NCBI GenBank assembly: GCA_015680685.1 | Contig: MNCI01038201.1 | Span: 119,531 to 183,530 of the forward strand | Source: Gnetum montanum | Lineage: Eukaryota; Streptophyta; Gnetopsida; Gnetales; Gnetaceae | DNA: 64,000 nt | Direction: 5' to 3' | Position numbers and translations under genes: made by a program | The notes under the pieces: generated by a model | What the model was told of the DNA's origin: nothing | Seen by the model: the letters and a program-made list of their open reading frames with translations, nothing else | Database searches by the model: none | Shown: positions 34,331 through 46,379 of the stretch, piece by piece | Layout: every line of letters starts with the position of its first letter | Position numbering within the stretch: the stretch's first letter is position 1

Positions 34331-34699
34331 TAATATCAATAGAATGGTAAAATATTGATAAAACATCAAACACTTTGCTTACAAAAGAAAATTTGCAAGG
34401 AAATTTTTTCAAAACCTCTAAAGTTGCAAGGGAAATTTTTAAAAAATTAAATTTATTGCATCTTGTTAGTTTAGGTTTGATTAGTGGTTAGTACAGCATT
34501 TGTTAAAAGAGTTGAGAAAAAATGAAAAAGAGGTAGACCAAAACATATCAAGAATTCCCAAAGATATTTAAGATATTTATGTGTCAACATTCATTTAATT
34601 TTTAAGTAAATGACTAAAAATTATATAGCTAAACTCATGTAGTTAAGATACACTAAAAATGATGATAAAGAAGAAAAAAAATCAAAAAGATAACGCTCT
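34331..34699. other. Unassigned DNA left of element C
   Basis: AT-rich sequence; possibly the 5' part of the LINE on the minus strand, but I see no motif that proves it. The last five bases, GCTCT (34695-34699), are the left target-site copy for element C. Confidence 0.4.
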
Positions 34700-34798
34700 T
34701 GAAAAAATTATATTAATCATCAGATACGATATCATATCTACAATATCATAACTCTACTTACATCATCATATATATGATGTAGTGGGTCTTGGTCTCCA

Positions 34799-34807
34799 CT
34801 ATAAATA
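34799..34807 (+). promoter_or_regulatory. TATA box, 5' LTR of element C
   Basis: CTATAAATA 100 bases into the LTR. Confidence 0.6.
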
Positions 34808-34887
34808 CCAAACCACTATCATTTCAAACAAACAACATTTGTGCAACACTTAGTGAAATTCTTGTAGTTTCTTTCTGTGAGTTACAC

Positions 34888-34910
34888 TTAGAGTTAGAGT
34901 TAGAGTTAGA
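34888..34910. repeat. (TTAGAG)n short repeat in 5' LTR of C
   Basis: Nearly four hexamer units; about two in the 3' LTR near 54437. Not telomeric (the plant telomere repeat is TTTAGGG). Confidence 0.85.
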
Positions 34911-35605
34911 AGTGAATGTCTATAGTTTGGTAACTAATAGTTGTATGGAGTTTTTATTTCAGTGGATTGTGCCTAAATAGAATTCATAATCACCAATAAA
35001 GATTGAGATTATTTCTTACCATTGTAGCAACTGACTTAGTTTACTTTTATTTTCTAATATGTTTACTTTGATTAAGTTCTTTATATTTTCTAAGTACTTT
35101 ACTTTTCCAATGTCTATTAGTAAGGCAGAATAAGTATGAATAGTTTTGAGCATTAAGTGTAATTGCTTGGTAACTCAATAGTGACTTCACTTGATTCACT
35201 AGGTGGTGAATTCACTTGATTCGCTTAATAGTGAATTCACTTGGTAATCCTAGTGACAGTTACATGTGCCTAGGGTATGTAAAGCAAGTCAGGAATAGAT
35301 GCTTATCACCATAGTCTAGGATAGATCTACATTTCTGTTATCACCTAGATTTAGACTTTATTCTCATTTTCATTATGGAAACACTTAGGATTAATTTGAG
35401 CCTACAACATCATGATATCATATACCTCACCAAGAGTTAAACCATACTACTCACACTTCACTAACTCAACATGACAAGATAACAATCATGAACCAACTAT
35501 CAACCACTAGCATACTTACATTGTCCATCCATGGATTACAATCTGGTTGTGCGTGAATGCTCGTGACTTGTATGGTGGAGTGTTGAAATACCCAATCAGT
35601 CATTA

Positions 35606-35623
35606 TTGGCATCATTTCCATGG
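35606..35623 (+). other. Primer-binding site of element C (tRNA-Asp type)
   Basis: TTGGCATCATTTCCATGG follows the LTR end; it matches TTGGCGCCGTTGCCGGGG apart from five changes, four of them transitions. Confidence 0.7.
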
Positions 35624-35751
35624 ATTTTTTAATGTTTACTTAGTAGTTGATTTTATAAGAATTTTTTGTATTAAGAATTACAAAGTCTATATTTCACACT
35701 CAAATCAATTCTTTTAAACACACACACACTTAAAAATGTCAAAAATGTAAT

Positions 35752-38330
35752 ATGGCTTCTACACTTAAGAAGAAATCATCACTTGCTTATGAAATTCATA
35801 AGAGTCATAACAAAGGATATGATGAAGAAGACTAGAGTATAGCCATGTAAACTAGGATTTCCTATGCTTACACTGACCCATAATATCTTGATTTCATATT
35901 TTTCTTTTATTATGATGAACAACTAAGATGAAGAGATTTACAAGGTAACATTGTTTTGCCTCTAGAATGTTCTATACCATCTATGCTACAAGCAATCATT
36001 GTAAGGTCAAACCTTGGCCACATACAAGAAGGGTACCACATCACAAAGCATATGACCAGATCATACCAACTAGCAAAGGCCTAGGTAAGAAGGAATGCTA
36101 CTATGGAAATAAGGCATTAGCATGATAAACGAAAGAAATTACGACAAATAATTTTTCTAGAAGAAAGAAATGATGCTATGTTCCACAAAGAGAAATTCTA
36201 TCAAACCCATGGATCTTAGTCTCAAACACCATTCATTCATATCAAAGATCTTGTAAAGATAAATTTGCATTTAGCTCTCACAGAAACACCTAGAGGAATT
36301 AAGGAAGACTCCATACTTTAGGAGGAAGTCAAGGCCTAGAACCTTCGCTAAATCAAAAAGGGATGAATCAAGGAGTCATAGAAGGAGAATGAGTCAATAC
36401 TATTCTTCAACCTCTTCCTCTTCCCCCTCACACTCCTCCAAAGAGTATGATAAGAGAGAATGACAAGTAAGAGATCATGATAGGAAAAGAAAAAGGAATC
36501 CTGAGAGATAGGAGCATCGAAGAAGACATCTTGATAATGAAGAAGATGATTATGATCACATAAGAGAAAGAATCAAGTATGAAGAGAGAGAGCATTATGA
36601 TCATTAAAGGGGTTACTACCTCAATAGATCTTACAAACCTGAATATTATGAAGAACCCATATTGGCCACTTGTAGCATGATTAATATCAAAGAAGCAATG
36701 TATGTTCCTACCAAGCATGTAAGGGATAGTTGCATCAAGCAACTAGATATGAATAATATCCTGAAATTTGAAGGTGTATATAATGCAAATCCACAACACC
36801 ATCTTCAAGCCTTTCATCATGTCTATGCCCTTCAAAATATAGAGAATGATTAGCAGAAATTGAAGTTATTTCTAGAACACTCAAAAAGAAAGCAGAGAGC
36901 TAATATAGATTCTTAGAACTAGAATTTATCTAGCAATGGAGTTCCATGCTAGAGCTCTTTAATGAAAAATATCAAACTTATTCAAAAGTATCCAATTTGA
37001 GAAAAAAAAAATCAAGGATGAAAGCAAGGGATACATGAATCCCTTGATGCAGTAATGGATAGATATTTTTCTCTACTACATAGGTTCCCAAGCCATGGTT
37101 TTATCAAAAAAAATCAACTACAATACATCATCGATGGACTAAGACAAAAACAAGAAAAACCCTTGGCGTATATGCCCAAGGAAGGTTATTTGAAATGACA
37201 ACTCATCATATCCAAAGATTGATAGACTAGGTGGAAAAAGAGGAAAGAGAATTAAAGAATAGAGAATTATCTAAAGAATACAATTTAGATCCCATAATGA
37301 GGAAAAGGTATGTGAGAATATGCAAAAGACAAGAAGAAGAAACTTTGAAGGATATGATCTAGAGGAAGACTCTATGCATCCAAAAATCAGTTAATGAAAT
37401 TGCAACTAAGATAGAGAAAATGTGAGATTCTGCAAATAAAAAATTTACTATTGCACTCAAGATAGTGAGGAGAAGACTAAATAGATCCTAAACAAAAACA
37501 AAGAAAAGAAGAGATAATAGATAAGGAAACTACAAAAATAAAGAAAAAGTTGATGTAGTTGAAGAATTAATAGACTCTAGCTTGGAAGATGATGAAGGAT
37601 GCAAAGTGTGCCAATATGAACATCCTAAGGGATTTTGTCCTATTCTAGCCCATTTTCAAGAGTCTAGAGCATAAGCACTTAATTCGAGATTTGTCAAGAA
37701 ACAAATGCTAAGACAATCACCTTACCTACAAGGTAACTTCTAACAACCTTACTAACCATCGTGTTATCCAAGTAAGGCTTATCCTCAACAATAGAAATAA
37801 TAATAACAACAATGGCAACAATCACATGCATGGGGGATGCTTATGTTCAATGTCCAATATCTTTGGAAAATGCTTTGATCCACACCTCCTCTCACTACTA
37901 TCCACTGGAATATCATAGACCTGCTACTTCATGAATGGATATAAATTCTTATGCACACTAATCAACAGCTAGTTCATTAGTCCAAACTCCTAACTCCCTA
38001 CCACAAGTGCTACCATTGGTTATGCAAGGATAACTACCAATACAATTGCAACAAAAAAATACCACCAGGATAGTTAATACATAAGAGGATGTGATCATAA
38101 GTGAACCAAGGATCTGAAAACATCCTTTTCTTAGGAAAATTCCTAAAAAGGTTTAAAGGATGGGAACTTCACCTACATCCATCCCATCTACACATACTCC
38201 TTAATGGAACACTATGCCTTCACATTCTACATATTAAAATTTAACCATTATCATGCTCACTCAAATAGTCACATACTAGATTAAACCAAGAGTACTTCAT
38301 AATAAAAGTCTAGATCTTGGAAGTCCCTTC
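35752..38330 (+). pseudogene. gag of element C, decayed
   Basis: Start ATGGCTTCTACACTTAAG at 35752. The capsid-like part is readable at 36662-36853 (KQLDMNNILKFEGVYNANPQ, HLQAFHHVYALQNIE). A compact zinc knuckle, CKVCQYEHPKGFCPI, is intact at about 37599-37643: C-x2-C-x3-H-x4-C. The C-terminal third (37700-38150) is rich in Gln, Asn and Tyr. Stops and frame changes throughout. Confidence 0.75.
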
Positions 38331-38349
38331 ATGTATTTACAAATAATAA

Positions 38350-38840
38350 AACATAAATCCTACAAGGCTCTACTAGATTTTGGGTTAGAAGTAAATCTAA
38401 GTTCACAAGATATATACAAAGCCTGGAATATTTTTCTAGTGAAGAAAAGTATTTGACTAGAGCTTGCAAATTAGTCAATTACCATCCCACTTGAACAAGT
38501 GGAAGATTTCAAAATCACCATAAGTGGTCGATCTTATCCTAATAATTTCTTAGCTATATATGTGGGGAAAAACAAAGGAGAGTTTCCTATCATTATGGGA
38601 AGAGCATGGCTTAGTAGTATGGATACTAAGCTAGGAATCAAAGACTTGTCCTTGGAAATCTCTAAGGAAGATGAAGCTAGAACCACACAAAAATGCAAAG
38701 TTCCATGTATCATATATAATAATAATGGGTATAATTGCATGCAGAAAATTTGGGCTATGAAAGATAACACCAATATAGCATGCAATCAATGTATAAAGAA
38801 CATGTGTATGCAACAATTCATGTATGCAACAACCACATGA
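38350..38840 (+). pseudogene. Aspartic protease of element C, partly open
   Basis: YKALLDFGLEVNLSSQDIYK (about 38359-38420) keeps the active-site Asp. The stretch 38499-38840 is open for 113 codons and includes NKGEFPIIMGRAWLSSMDTK and PCIIYNNNGYNCMQKIWAMK, both aligning with element B. It is the longest intact protease-side reading frame in the window. Confidence 0.78.
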
Positions 38841-39269
38841 CAAGAAGACACTCAATGGTTGATCACTAAAAAAGAAATAGAATCCAATATATGCATGGAA
38901 CTATTAAATAGAATCAGAAGTTCCTACATTAAAGAAACTAATAAATTAGAATAGTTCAGAAGGAAACATCCCTATGTACAATCACATCAAGAAAAACATA
39001 TCAAATGGGGACAATTAGAGATATGAGAAAAGTATGAAGAAAAATCTTTAGAACAAAAATCCCTATAGGACAAACTAGAATGTGATTTTCTAGATAACAA
39101 AAAAATAGTAATTGTTAATGCAAATATTGATAAAGACTAAAAGATGAAGTTATTATAAGTGGTAAATAAATGGCCCACTACATTTTCATGATCCTATGAT
39201 GAGATAACTAATATAGATCCATGCATCTATCAACACTGAATCTATATAGATCCAGCTCTTAAACCATGT

Positions 39270-40140
39270 CACCAACCTCAATGAAGATTGAATCCCAAAC
39301 TCAAAGAAGTTATCAAACAAGAGATGGAAAATTTGCTTGAAGTAGGGTTCACCTATCCTATAATAGATAGTGAATGGGCTGGTGTCCTAGTCATTATTTC
39401 AAATAAAGGTGGCAAGTGGAGGGTTTGCATCAACTTTTGATTATGGAATTCAACAACATTTCAAGATCATTTTCCTTTGCCATTTGTTAACTAGGTCCTG
39501 GACACCATTACAATACATCAGTACTATAATTTTCTTGATGGGTATAGCAAGTATAACCAAATACACATTACACCAAAGATCAAGAAAAGACCACATTTAC
39601 TAGTCAATGGGGAACATTTGCATACAAACAAATGCCCTTTGGCTTCTATAATACACCTACTACCTTTCAAAGACTTGTACTCAACATCTTTCAGAAGCAA
39701 ATTTGTAATGGAGTTGAAATCTTTATGGATGACTTCTTTACATGTGGGCTAGATTTTAAACAAGCCTTGGACCATTAAAAGCAAGTACTAAAAAGATGAC
39801 TAGAAACCAATCTAAAGCTTAATTGGTAGAGAAGCATTTAATGGTTCAAGATGATATAGTTCTATGGCATAAAGTATCTCATAAAGAAATAGAAGTAGAT
39901 CCAGAGATGATTATAGTCATCCAAAACATCACTCAAAGACCACAAACCATTAAAGATATCAAATCATTTCTTGGTCTCATAGGATCTTATAGAAAATGTA
40001 TTGAAAATTTCTCAAAGATTGAAAAACTATTAGTAGAACTCACAAAGAAAGATGCACCATTCCATTGGACAAAACTATGTGAGAAGGCATTCAAGACATT
40101 AAAGGAGAAACTAATCAAAACACCAATTCTTCAAGCTCCA
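39270..40140 (+). pseudogene. Reverse transcriptase of element C, decayed
   Basis: GFTYPIIDSEWAGVLVIISN near 39345-39405, GGKWRVCINF, YYNFLDGYSKYNQIHITPK near 39520-39580, and a catalytic region reading ...LWMTSL at about 39720-39740 in the shifted frame (FMDDF in the alternate frame, ATGGATGACTTC). The thumb and connection part is open from 39823 (EVDPEMIIVIQNITQ, SFLGLIGSY, ELTKKDAPFHWTK). Confidence 0.85.
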
Positions 40141-40530
40141 GATTGGTTCAAACCCTTCCACATTATGAACAATACTTCAAACTACACATTGGGAGTAGTA
40201 CTCACTTAGTTGGATGATCAAAGATGATCCTATTATGTACACTGTGCTAATCAAAGCATCATTGAGGCACAACTTAATTTCACCACTACAAGAAAGGAGC
40301 TTATGATCATGGTGTACACACTTGAGAAATTTAGACATTATGTACTTGGGTATCCTATTTATGTCCACACAAATCATAGTACTATTAGATTTCTAATGAA
40401 TAAACTAGTAGTTAGTCCAAGGGTGATAAGATGGCTTGTGATATTACAATATTTCAACATTACCATGATAGATAAAAATGAAACTAAAAATGGTGTAGTT
40501 GATCATCTATCTAGACTCATATGGGAACTA
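40141..40530 (+). pseudogene. RNase H of element C
   Basis: FHIMNNTSNYTLGVVLT ends at a TAG where other copies have CAG, and the first catalytic Asp reads Asn. Then TTRKELMIMVYTLEKFRHYV keeps Glu, VHTNHSTIRFLMN has Asp changed to Asn, and GVVDHLSRL keeps the last Asp. The second half is open within 40303-40707. Confidence 0.85.
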
Positions 40531-40659
40531 CAAGATAATGATGAACCATTATCAAACCAATTTCCTAATGAAAATATATTCACAAGAATGTTAATGGCTA
40601 TAGCCTCAATAGAGAAGTCATGGATCTTTAATTATGTGACCTATCTCACTACACAAAAG

Positions 40660-41960
40660 CTTCCTATTGAGTGGGAGAAGAAACAAAAGGAGAAGTTCTT
40701 CCACTAGGCCAAACAGTATATAGAAATTTAAGGGAACCTTTATAAGATTTGTACTAATGGGCTAATCAGATGGTGTGTTCCTAAGAAAGACTAGCAAACA
40801 GCCTTACAAGATGCACATGAAGAATCATGTGGTGGCCACTATGTAGGATGAAGGACAACACCCAACTGATGATGGAATGCTACTTTTGGTCTACCATATT
40901 TAGAGATGCACACCAATTTATCCACTCTTATGAGAGGTGTCAACATGATAGAGGACTCATGACCAGAAATTAAGGTCTAGAATAGTGAATATAGTAATTA
41001 GAGCCCTTTGATATTTTGGGAATTGATTTTATGATGTTGATCACATCAATATACAATGGGAAATTGTATATTATAGTAATTTTTTATTATTGCACCAACT
41101 AGGCAGAAGCAACTACAATCAAGAATTTTACAGCTGCAAGATCTACTAAATTCTTCCAAAAACATGTGGTGAATTGGTTTGGAGTATCTAGAATATTGAT
41201 ACTTGATAATGGAACCCACTTCACTAGAGCTACATTCAAAAATTTAATGCAACATCTTGGGATCAACCATAAATTAACTACACCATATCACCCCCAGGAA
41301 AATAGTCAAGCAAAAGTAACCAATAGGAAACTCACAAGAATATTAACTCAAACTATTAGTTGATTTAGAAAGGATTGGAGCACTAAGCTAAATGACTCTC
41401 TATGGACATATAGATCCACATGGAAACTTTCTATTGGGTATTCATCCTATGAACTATTTTATTAAAAAATTCCTACACTACCATTCCAAACAAAGCTACA
41501 AACCTTAGCCACTACTAGTGTACTAAACCTTGAATTGAACTTAGCTTAAACAAAATACCTCATGAACCTTAACCTTTTAGATGAAAATTAGCTTGTATAT
41601 TTGATGAGTAATAAAGTCCATAAAAGGTACTCTAAATGTAGGATTGATACTAAAATACAATAAATATCAATTAAGACTGGCAATAAGGTATTCTAATATA
41701 ATCCCCAATCATATACCCTAAAAAGCTAAGTTTCAAACTCTTTGGAAGCAACCCTACATTATCCATGCAACCTACCACTCAGGTGTCATGCACATTTATC
41801 ACCCAACTTATCCAAAAAGACTTATTTTGGTTAATATTCAATATATCAAACTATTCTACAAATCTCTTAACTTCTCCATGGATTCTACATTGTTTGGGAA
41901 ATTAGCTTCAAGTCGTTCCATCTTCCAATTAACTATTTTCAATAATAGTTATGGGGGTGT
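40660..41960 (+). pseudogene. Integrase of element C, decayed
   Basis: Zinc-binding region DAHEESCGGHYVG near 40812-40850. Core: PFDILGIDFMMLITS near 41002-41045 keeps the first Asp; LILDNGTHFTRATF near 41195-41235 keeps the second; the Glu position reads NSQAKVTNRK (about 41300-41330) where A and B have QVEVTN, so Glu became Lys. It continues through WSTKLNDSLWTYRSTWKLSI to about 41960. Confidence 0.85.
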
Positions 41961-43545
41961 CTAGTCAAATACTTAGGCAATGAACCCTTTCTTTTTCTAC
42001 CATTTTTTTGCATTATTTTATATTCTTTCCCATTTCTTTATCATTTTCTATTATTTGATATCTTATAAATTCTTTCTATATTTTTCCATTCTTATCATTA
42101 TTCTACAATTTGTCACCATATTTCTTGTATATATTTTCATTGATTTTTCTAATAAAGTGAAAGAAATAAAACAAGATGTAGTCTCAATAATGTGAATTTA
42201 ACTTTATATTATTAAATCATTGAAAGATTTATTCTTTATACAATGAGACCACATCATCCATCAACTCATTTCTAATAATAAGAGGTTCTTACTATGGACA
42301 TAATCATATTCTTTTCACAATAAAACTAAAATAAACTTGTGATCATCATGCTTGGAGAAAAAAGTGAAGAACCAAGTGGGGATGATAAGGGTATGACATC
42401 AACAGTATTTGTATATTCTATAAGGCTACTACTATAAGTCTTATCCTACTATTAAGTTGTACTATTCACTTGAGTTCTAATGAAAAATAAAAATATGTAT
42501 AAAATAAGTGCTATCTTACCATGTCACTAGAAAGACATGTTACCCATGCCTAAGGGTAGTCCTCTAGTAAGGTTAACATAGTAATAATCTACTAAATGCA
42601 TAACATAAAAAGTTTTTGGGGATTCCACTAGAAAGACATGTTACCCATACCTGAAGATAGACAACTTCTTAGAAATTTCAAGGTTTCTTGAACTCACATT
42701 AGTTATGGGGCTAGAAAGACATGTTACCCATGCCTGAAGGAACTCCTCTATCCAATGGCCAAGTCTCCTCTAAAAAATAAAGTGTGTTATTAATAAACTA
42801 CTTTTTTGAACTTCATTTCCAAGTGTTAATACTTCTTGTAGTTGTGATAGTCTTATGATTGCTAATTTTGGGATGATGCAATGCGATGTCACTAGTAAGT
42901 GATATGGACTTGGTTTGGATCTTGAATAGAAAGGCTAATAACTATTCTAACCACATATTACACATATAATTCATTGTGCCTATGGTACAATACCTCACAT
43001 CCCAATTTCTACAATCCCTTGCTACTTCCATTTCATATCACTATACTATATATATCTTACTTTAATGGTTTTAGATAATATAGTGTTATTTTTTTCATTT
43101 TAGTGATACTAATATGTGTATTTTGGAAGAAATGTATGCTTTACATTCAACTTCGTTAGTGCTTACAAACACTTGTAGGTATGGTTATACAAGGTGACTA
43201 AGGGTTGTAGCCTACCTTGAGGAGGATCCACTTGTATAACTCTTGTGATTCATACCTAATGATTAATTCCACATCATCTTGTGCCTTTAGAACATTTGAA
43301 TCATTATTTTTCACTTTCCTACATTCTCATAGCTAATCATACTTTTGAAAATTCCTATCACCATCTTCTATAAAGCTCATTAACTTACTTTGCCAAAGAT
43401 TCCTTCTTTCACAAATTTTTACTACTAAATTTTCGTATTCTAAGCATCATCCATGATCATGATCCCTCAAACCAACTCTACATATTTCAAACTATCCATT
43501 TAATTCCATTTTTCCATCACAAATTACTCAAAATCAAAAAAAAAT
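41961..43545 (+). other. Non-coding spacer between pol and ORF2, element C
   Basis: T-rich start (41990-42130), then three copies of AGAAAGACATGTTACCCAT (about 42529, 42630 and 42712), each followed by RCCTRAAG-type sequence, and a GAGGAGGATCCACTT block (about 43219) shared with A and D. No coding frame is conserved with the other elements. Confidence 0.6.
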
Positions 43546-43645
43546 TTATGGTGACAATGTAGCTACGATGTATTAGGCCTTAATACATCATAGCTACGAT
43601 GTTGTATTTATGATGTATCTAATATAAACCGTCTATATATACATG
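43546..43645 (+). promoter_or_regulatory. Putative internal promoter upstream of ORF2, element C
   Basis: TAGCTACGATGT occurs twice around a GGCC-centred inverted repeat with 8-base arms ATGTATTA / TAATACAT (43568-43588), followed by TCTATATATACATG (TATA at 43632-43641). The CTACGATGTTGTATTTATG stretch resembles the U3 of the element's own 3' LTR (CTACGATATTGTATTTTTG near 54285). Promoter function is inferred. Confidence 0.5.
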
Positions 43646-43883
43646 TGGGAGTTAGAAAAGTTTTCATTTTCCACATTCCAAGAAAGGTGAGTTCATACTA
43701 TTTTTCTAATCCTCTAAAACCTGAACTTTCAAGCTCCACAACTACCTTACCACAATCCCAATTTACATTATTGTTGAACCCTTTTGATCATGGGACTATC
43801 AACTTAGTTGTTGGAGATAGAGCTACACATAGGTCATGTGATTTGAGCACGATTTTTTCTAACGTTGGAAGAGTACATTAAGG

Positions 43884-44193
43884 GTAAGAATAAGAAATTA
43901 TTAAAAAATTGAATAAGAACTAATAAACTTAAACATCCCTCTTAACTACCCATCTGAATACACAATAAGTAAGAAAATAACAATTGTGAGAGGCCATAAT
44001 AATCAAAAGAACAACAAATAAGGATTTCTTTTTAAAATGTTTCTAACTCTACAAATATAATAAGAGCTATAAGTAATAAATAATAATAAGGATAAAATGT
44101 TGATCAAGTCCAAGAACCCAAGAAATAATTATGAACTATTAGAAACTTATTTGAAAACCTTGGGTAATCTAAACAAATCCTTTATGATTGCAG
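43884..44193 (+). other. Putative intron in the ORF2 leader, element C
   Basis: AAGG/GTAAGA at 43884 aligns in position with the donor of element A; a second strong donor, AAAG/GTGAGT, lies at 43687. The acceptor TTATGATTGCAG ends at 44193 and touches the ATG of ORF2 at 44194. Splicing at these sites would bring the ATG next to a short leader. Confidence 0.45.
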
Positions 44194-46379
44194 ATGTCTT
44201 CTAAGAGATCCATGGCTAAAGACCCTCATAGCAAAGAGGGAAAAACCTATAGGTAGAGGAAAAGCTAGAGAATATACACCACAAGTGAAGCAAGAGGCTT
44301 AATCCTTCAACATCCATCAACAAACATCTATAATAGAACACTATGCATAAGTTGAGGCTAAAGTACCACCAGCTCCAAAGGAAGGACAACATCTCACATT
44401 ATTGGATGAATGTCTCCAAGATATTTAGGAGAAATCAATCATGGCCACAGTCATAGTGGAACTCAACTTCAAATCGTTCATGGAATTCGTACCTACTAAC
44501 ATTTGAGAACAACTCCAAGACTCTCCTCTATGGCCAACTCTATTATGCAGTGGCAAATGGTACTTAGGAGAAGTATATCGGTTTTGAAGAAACAAATAAG
44601 ATGACACCATAGTTAAGATTGAAGGAGTTACAACATCTTACTCTGTAAAAGAAATCATAGAGGCACTAAATATTCCTAACATTGGAGCAAATATTGCATA
44701 ATTATCTACAAGTTCTGACACTAAGGCAAAGAAAGTGTGGCTACAAAGGACCTATGACAAAGTGGATAAAGAATATAGTAAATTGCTTGCTGATGATAAA
44801 ATATATTTTAAGATTGGGACCTATCATATTTTTCCTATAAAAAGACTCAATAAAATTTTCACCTATGCTACAAGAGGAAGTGTCATTCTCATGGGGAAAT
44901 TCAATGTAAACATGACTCATTTATTGTTTTTAGAAATTCAAAGAAGATTCAAAGAAAAGAAGGTAGGAAAGCTCACTTTGCCATTTCCTTGCCTCATTAA
45001 AAGGTTGTGCAAGCAAGCAAAAATTCTAGGTTACACCAATGATGTCCTACACAAGGCATTAAATGCATATTATGCTAAATTGTTAAAACTAGTACCTTCA
45101 AAGAAAGATCAACTAGAAAATCCAACTAGCACCAAGGGAGCAACAAGATCGATGCTTGCAAGAAATGTCCCAGCTACTAGACAAGATCAAGCAAGACCCA
45201 ATGGATCAACTCTAGCTAATGATAGATCTAAATCAAGTGATCAACTATCACAACAAGATTATCGATCTTCGATGAGCCACCTAAAACAAACTACTAAAAC
45301 TATAAGTTGGAGAAATAGAGAAGGTTCTACACTATATAGAATTAGAGATAATCCAAGAAAACCTACAATATCAACACGATCTGCTAGTGGTCAAATCTCA
45401 TTGCAGGTAGGAGAGGATGAAAATTGGGCACAGCAAATCTTTAGGAATACTACATCCTTCCATGTCATATTAGAAATAAGAGAAGAAGCCACAGTCATGA
45501 TACTGCAACACCAAGATGCAGAAAGAGTAGCAAAGATGATCATGCATCATATTAAGGAATCATTCAACATTCCCATTGTGCCATCGGTAGATATTACAAG
45601 AACAAGAGATGTTGAAATGATAGCTGATACATCCATGGCCTCATAAAAACATGAAGACATCCTAGACTAGCTACTACAGATAAACCAAGTAATGAAAAAT
45701 ATCTTTAATATCCCTAGTGATATCACTATAGTACATTTAAATCTAATTTCAACAAAGGTTAAGCTGGTAATGGCGGATTCTAGAGCCGAACATGCAGAGA
45801 ATGAAGTGTAGAGGCTACAAGTAGAATTAACTACCTTTAGAGCAAAAAGATAAGACCTTACATGACACATTGCACTAGATCAACTAGATTAATTCAAAAC
45901 TAAGTAGGTAGTTCAACTTGTGGCCAAAAACATTCAAGCAAAGATGAAAAGGGAAAAGGCAACATGGAACACCTCTATGATTAAAGCCCAAACATATCCT
46001 TACACTAAAGCATTAACTACCCTTAAGGAAGAGAACAAAAAGATTACTGTAAAAAATATAAGATTGATAGACATAGAAAAGTAAAAGAATGTTCTCAAAG
46101 AAAGAATCCACCAATTAAGAGAACAATTTTTTATAGTCAACAAAGATATGAAGAAATTAGCCAAATATAATAGAACCTCATCAATGAAGTAAGTTCACAT
46201 AATTCATCAATAGTTAGTAATTGAGATTAGCACATGGCAACATAAGGATAAAAAGCATAAAATACTTCAAGAACACTTTAAGGACCAAGTTGGAATGTAT
46301 AAGTAGATCAACAAAAAAGAAATCCATATAGTAGAAGCCAATATCAACACCATAAACATGTAGACACCTAATTGGAAAT
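44194..46379 (+). pseudogene. ORF2 of element C, first part (split by element D)
   Basis: Start ATGTCTTCTAAGAGATCC directly after CAG. The N-terminal domain is spread over 44400-45030: FKSFMEFVPTNI, a KWYLGEVYRF patch, VKIEGVTTSYSVKEIIEALN, and KVGKLTLPFPCLIKRLCKQA. That spacing resembles Pfam Transposase_32 (putative plant transposon protein; from memory). The frame is open for 303 codons at 44735-45646, the longest in the window, though this stretch begins with GTG and is internal to the ORF. A basic Ser/Thr/Arg/Gln linker (45110-45350) follows, then a coiled coil from about 45650 to the edge of element D. One frame change and several TAG stops. Confidence 0.72.

Larger units (their letters stand above)
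34700..35605 (+). repeat. 5' LTR of element C (906 bp)
   Basis: Begins TGAAAAAATTATATT (3' copy TGATAAAATCATATT). TATA box CTATAAATA at 34799-34807. It holds an expanded TTAGAG hexamer run (34888-34910), where the 3' LTR has about two units. The last 280 bases are almost identical to the 3' LTR, while the first part is much more diverged. Confidence 0.9.

Noticed and set aside
34888-34910. Telomere-like TTAGAG repeats
   Set aside because: The unit is not TTTAGGG, it lies in an LTR, and it expanded only in one of the two LTR copies.
39823-40209. 128-codon frame as a separate protein
   Set aside because: It is the connection region between RT and RNase H of element C, with conserved EVDPE and SFLG motifs.
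44735-45646. 303-codon open frame that looks like a stand-alone gene
   Set aside because: It begins with GTG inside a longer decayed frame whose start is at 44194; homologous sequence surrounds it in element E, so it is the middle of ORF2.
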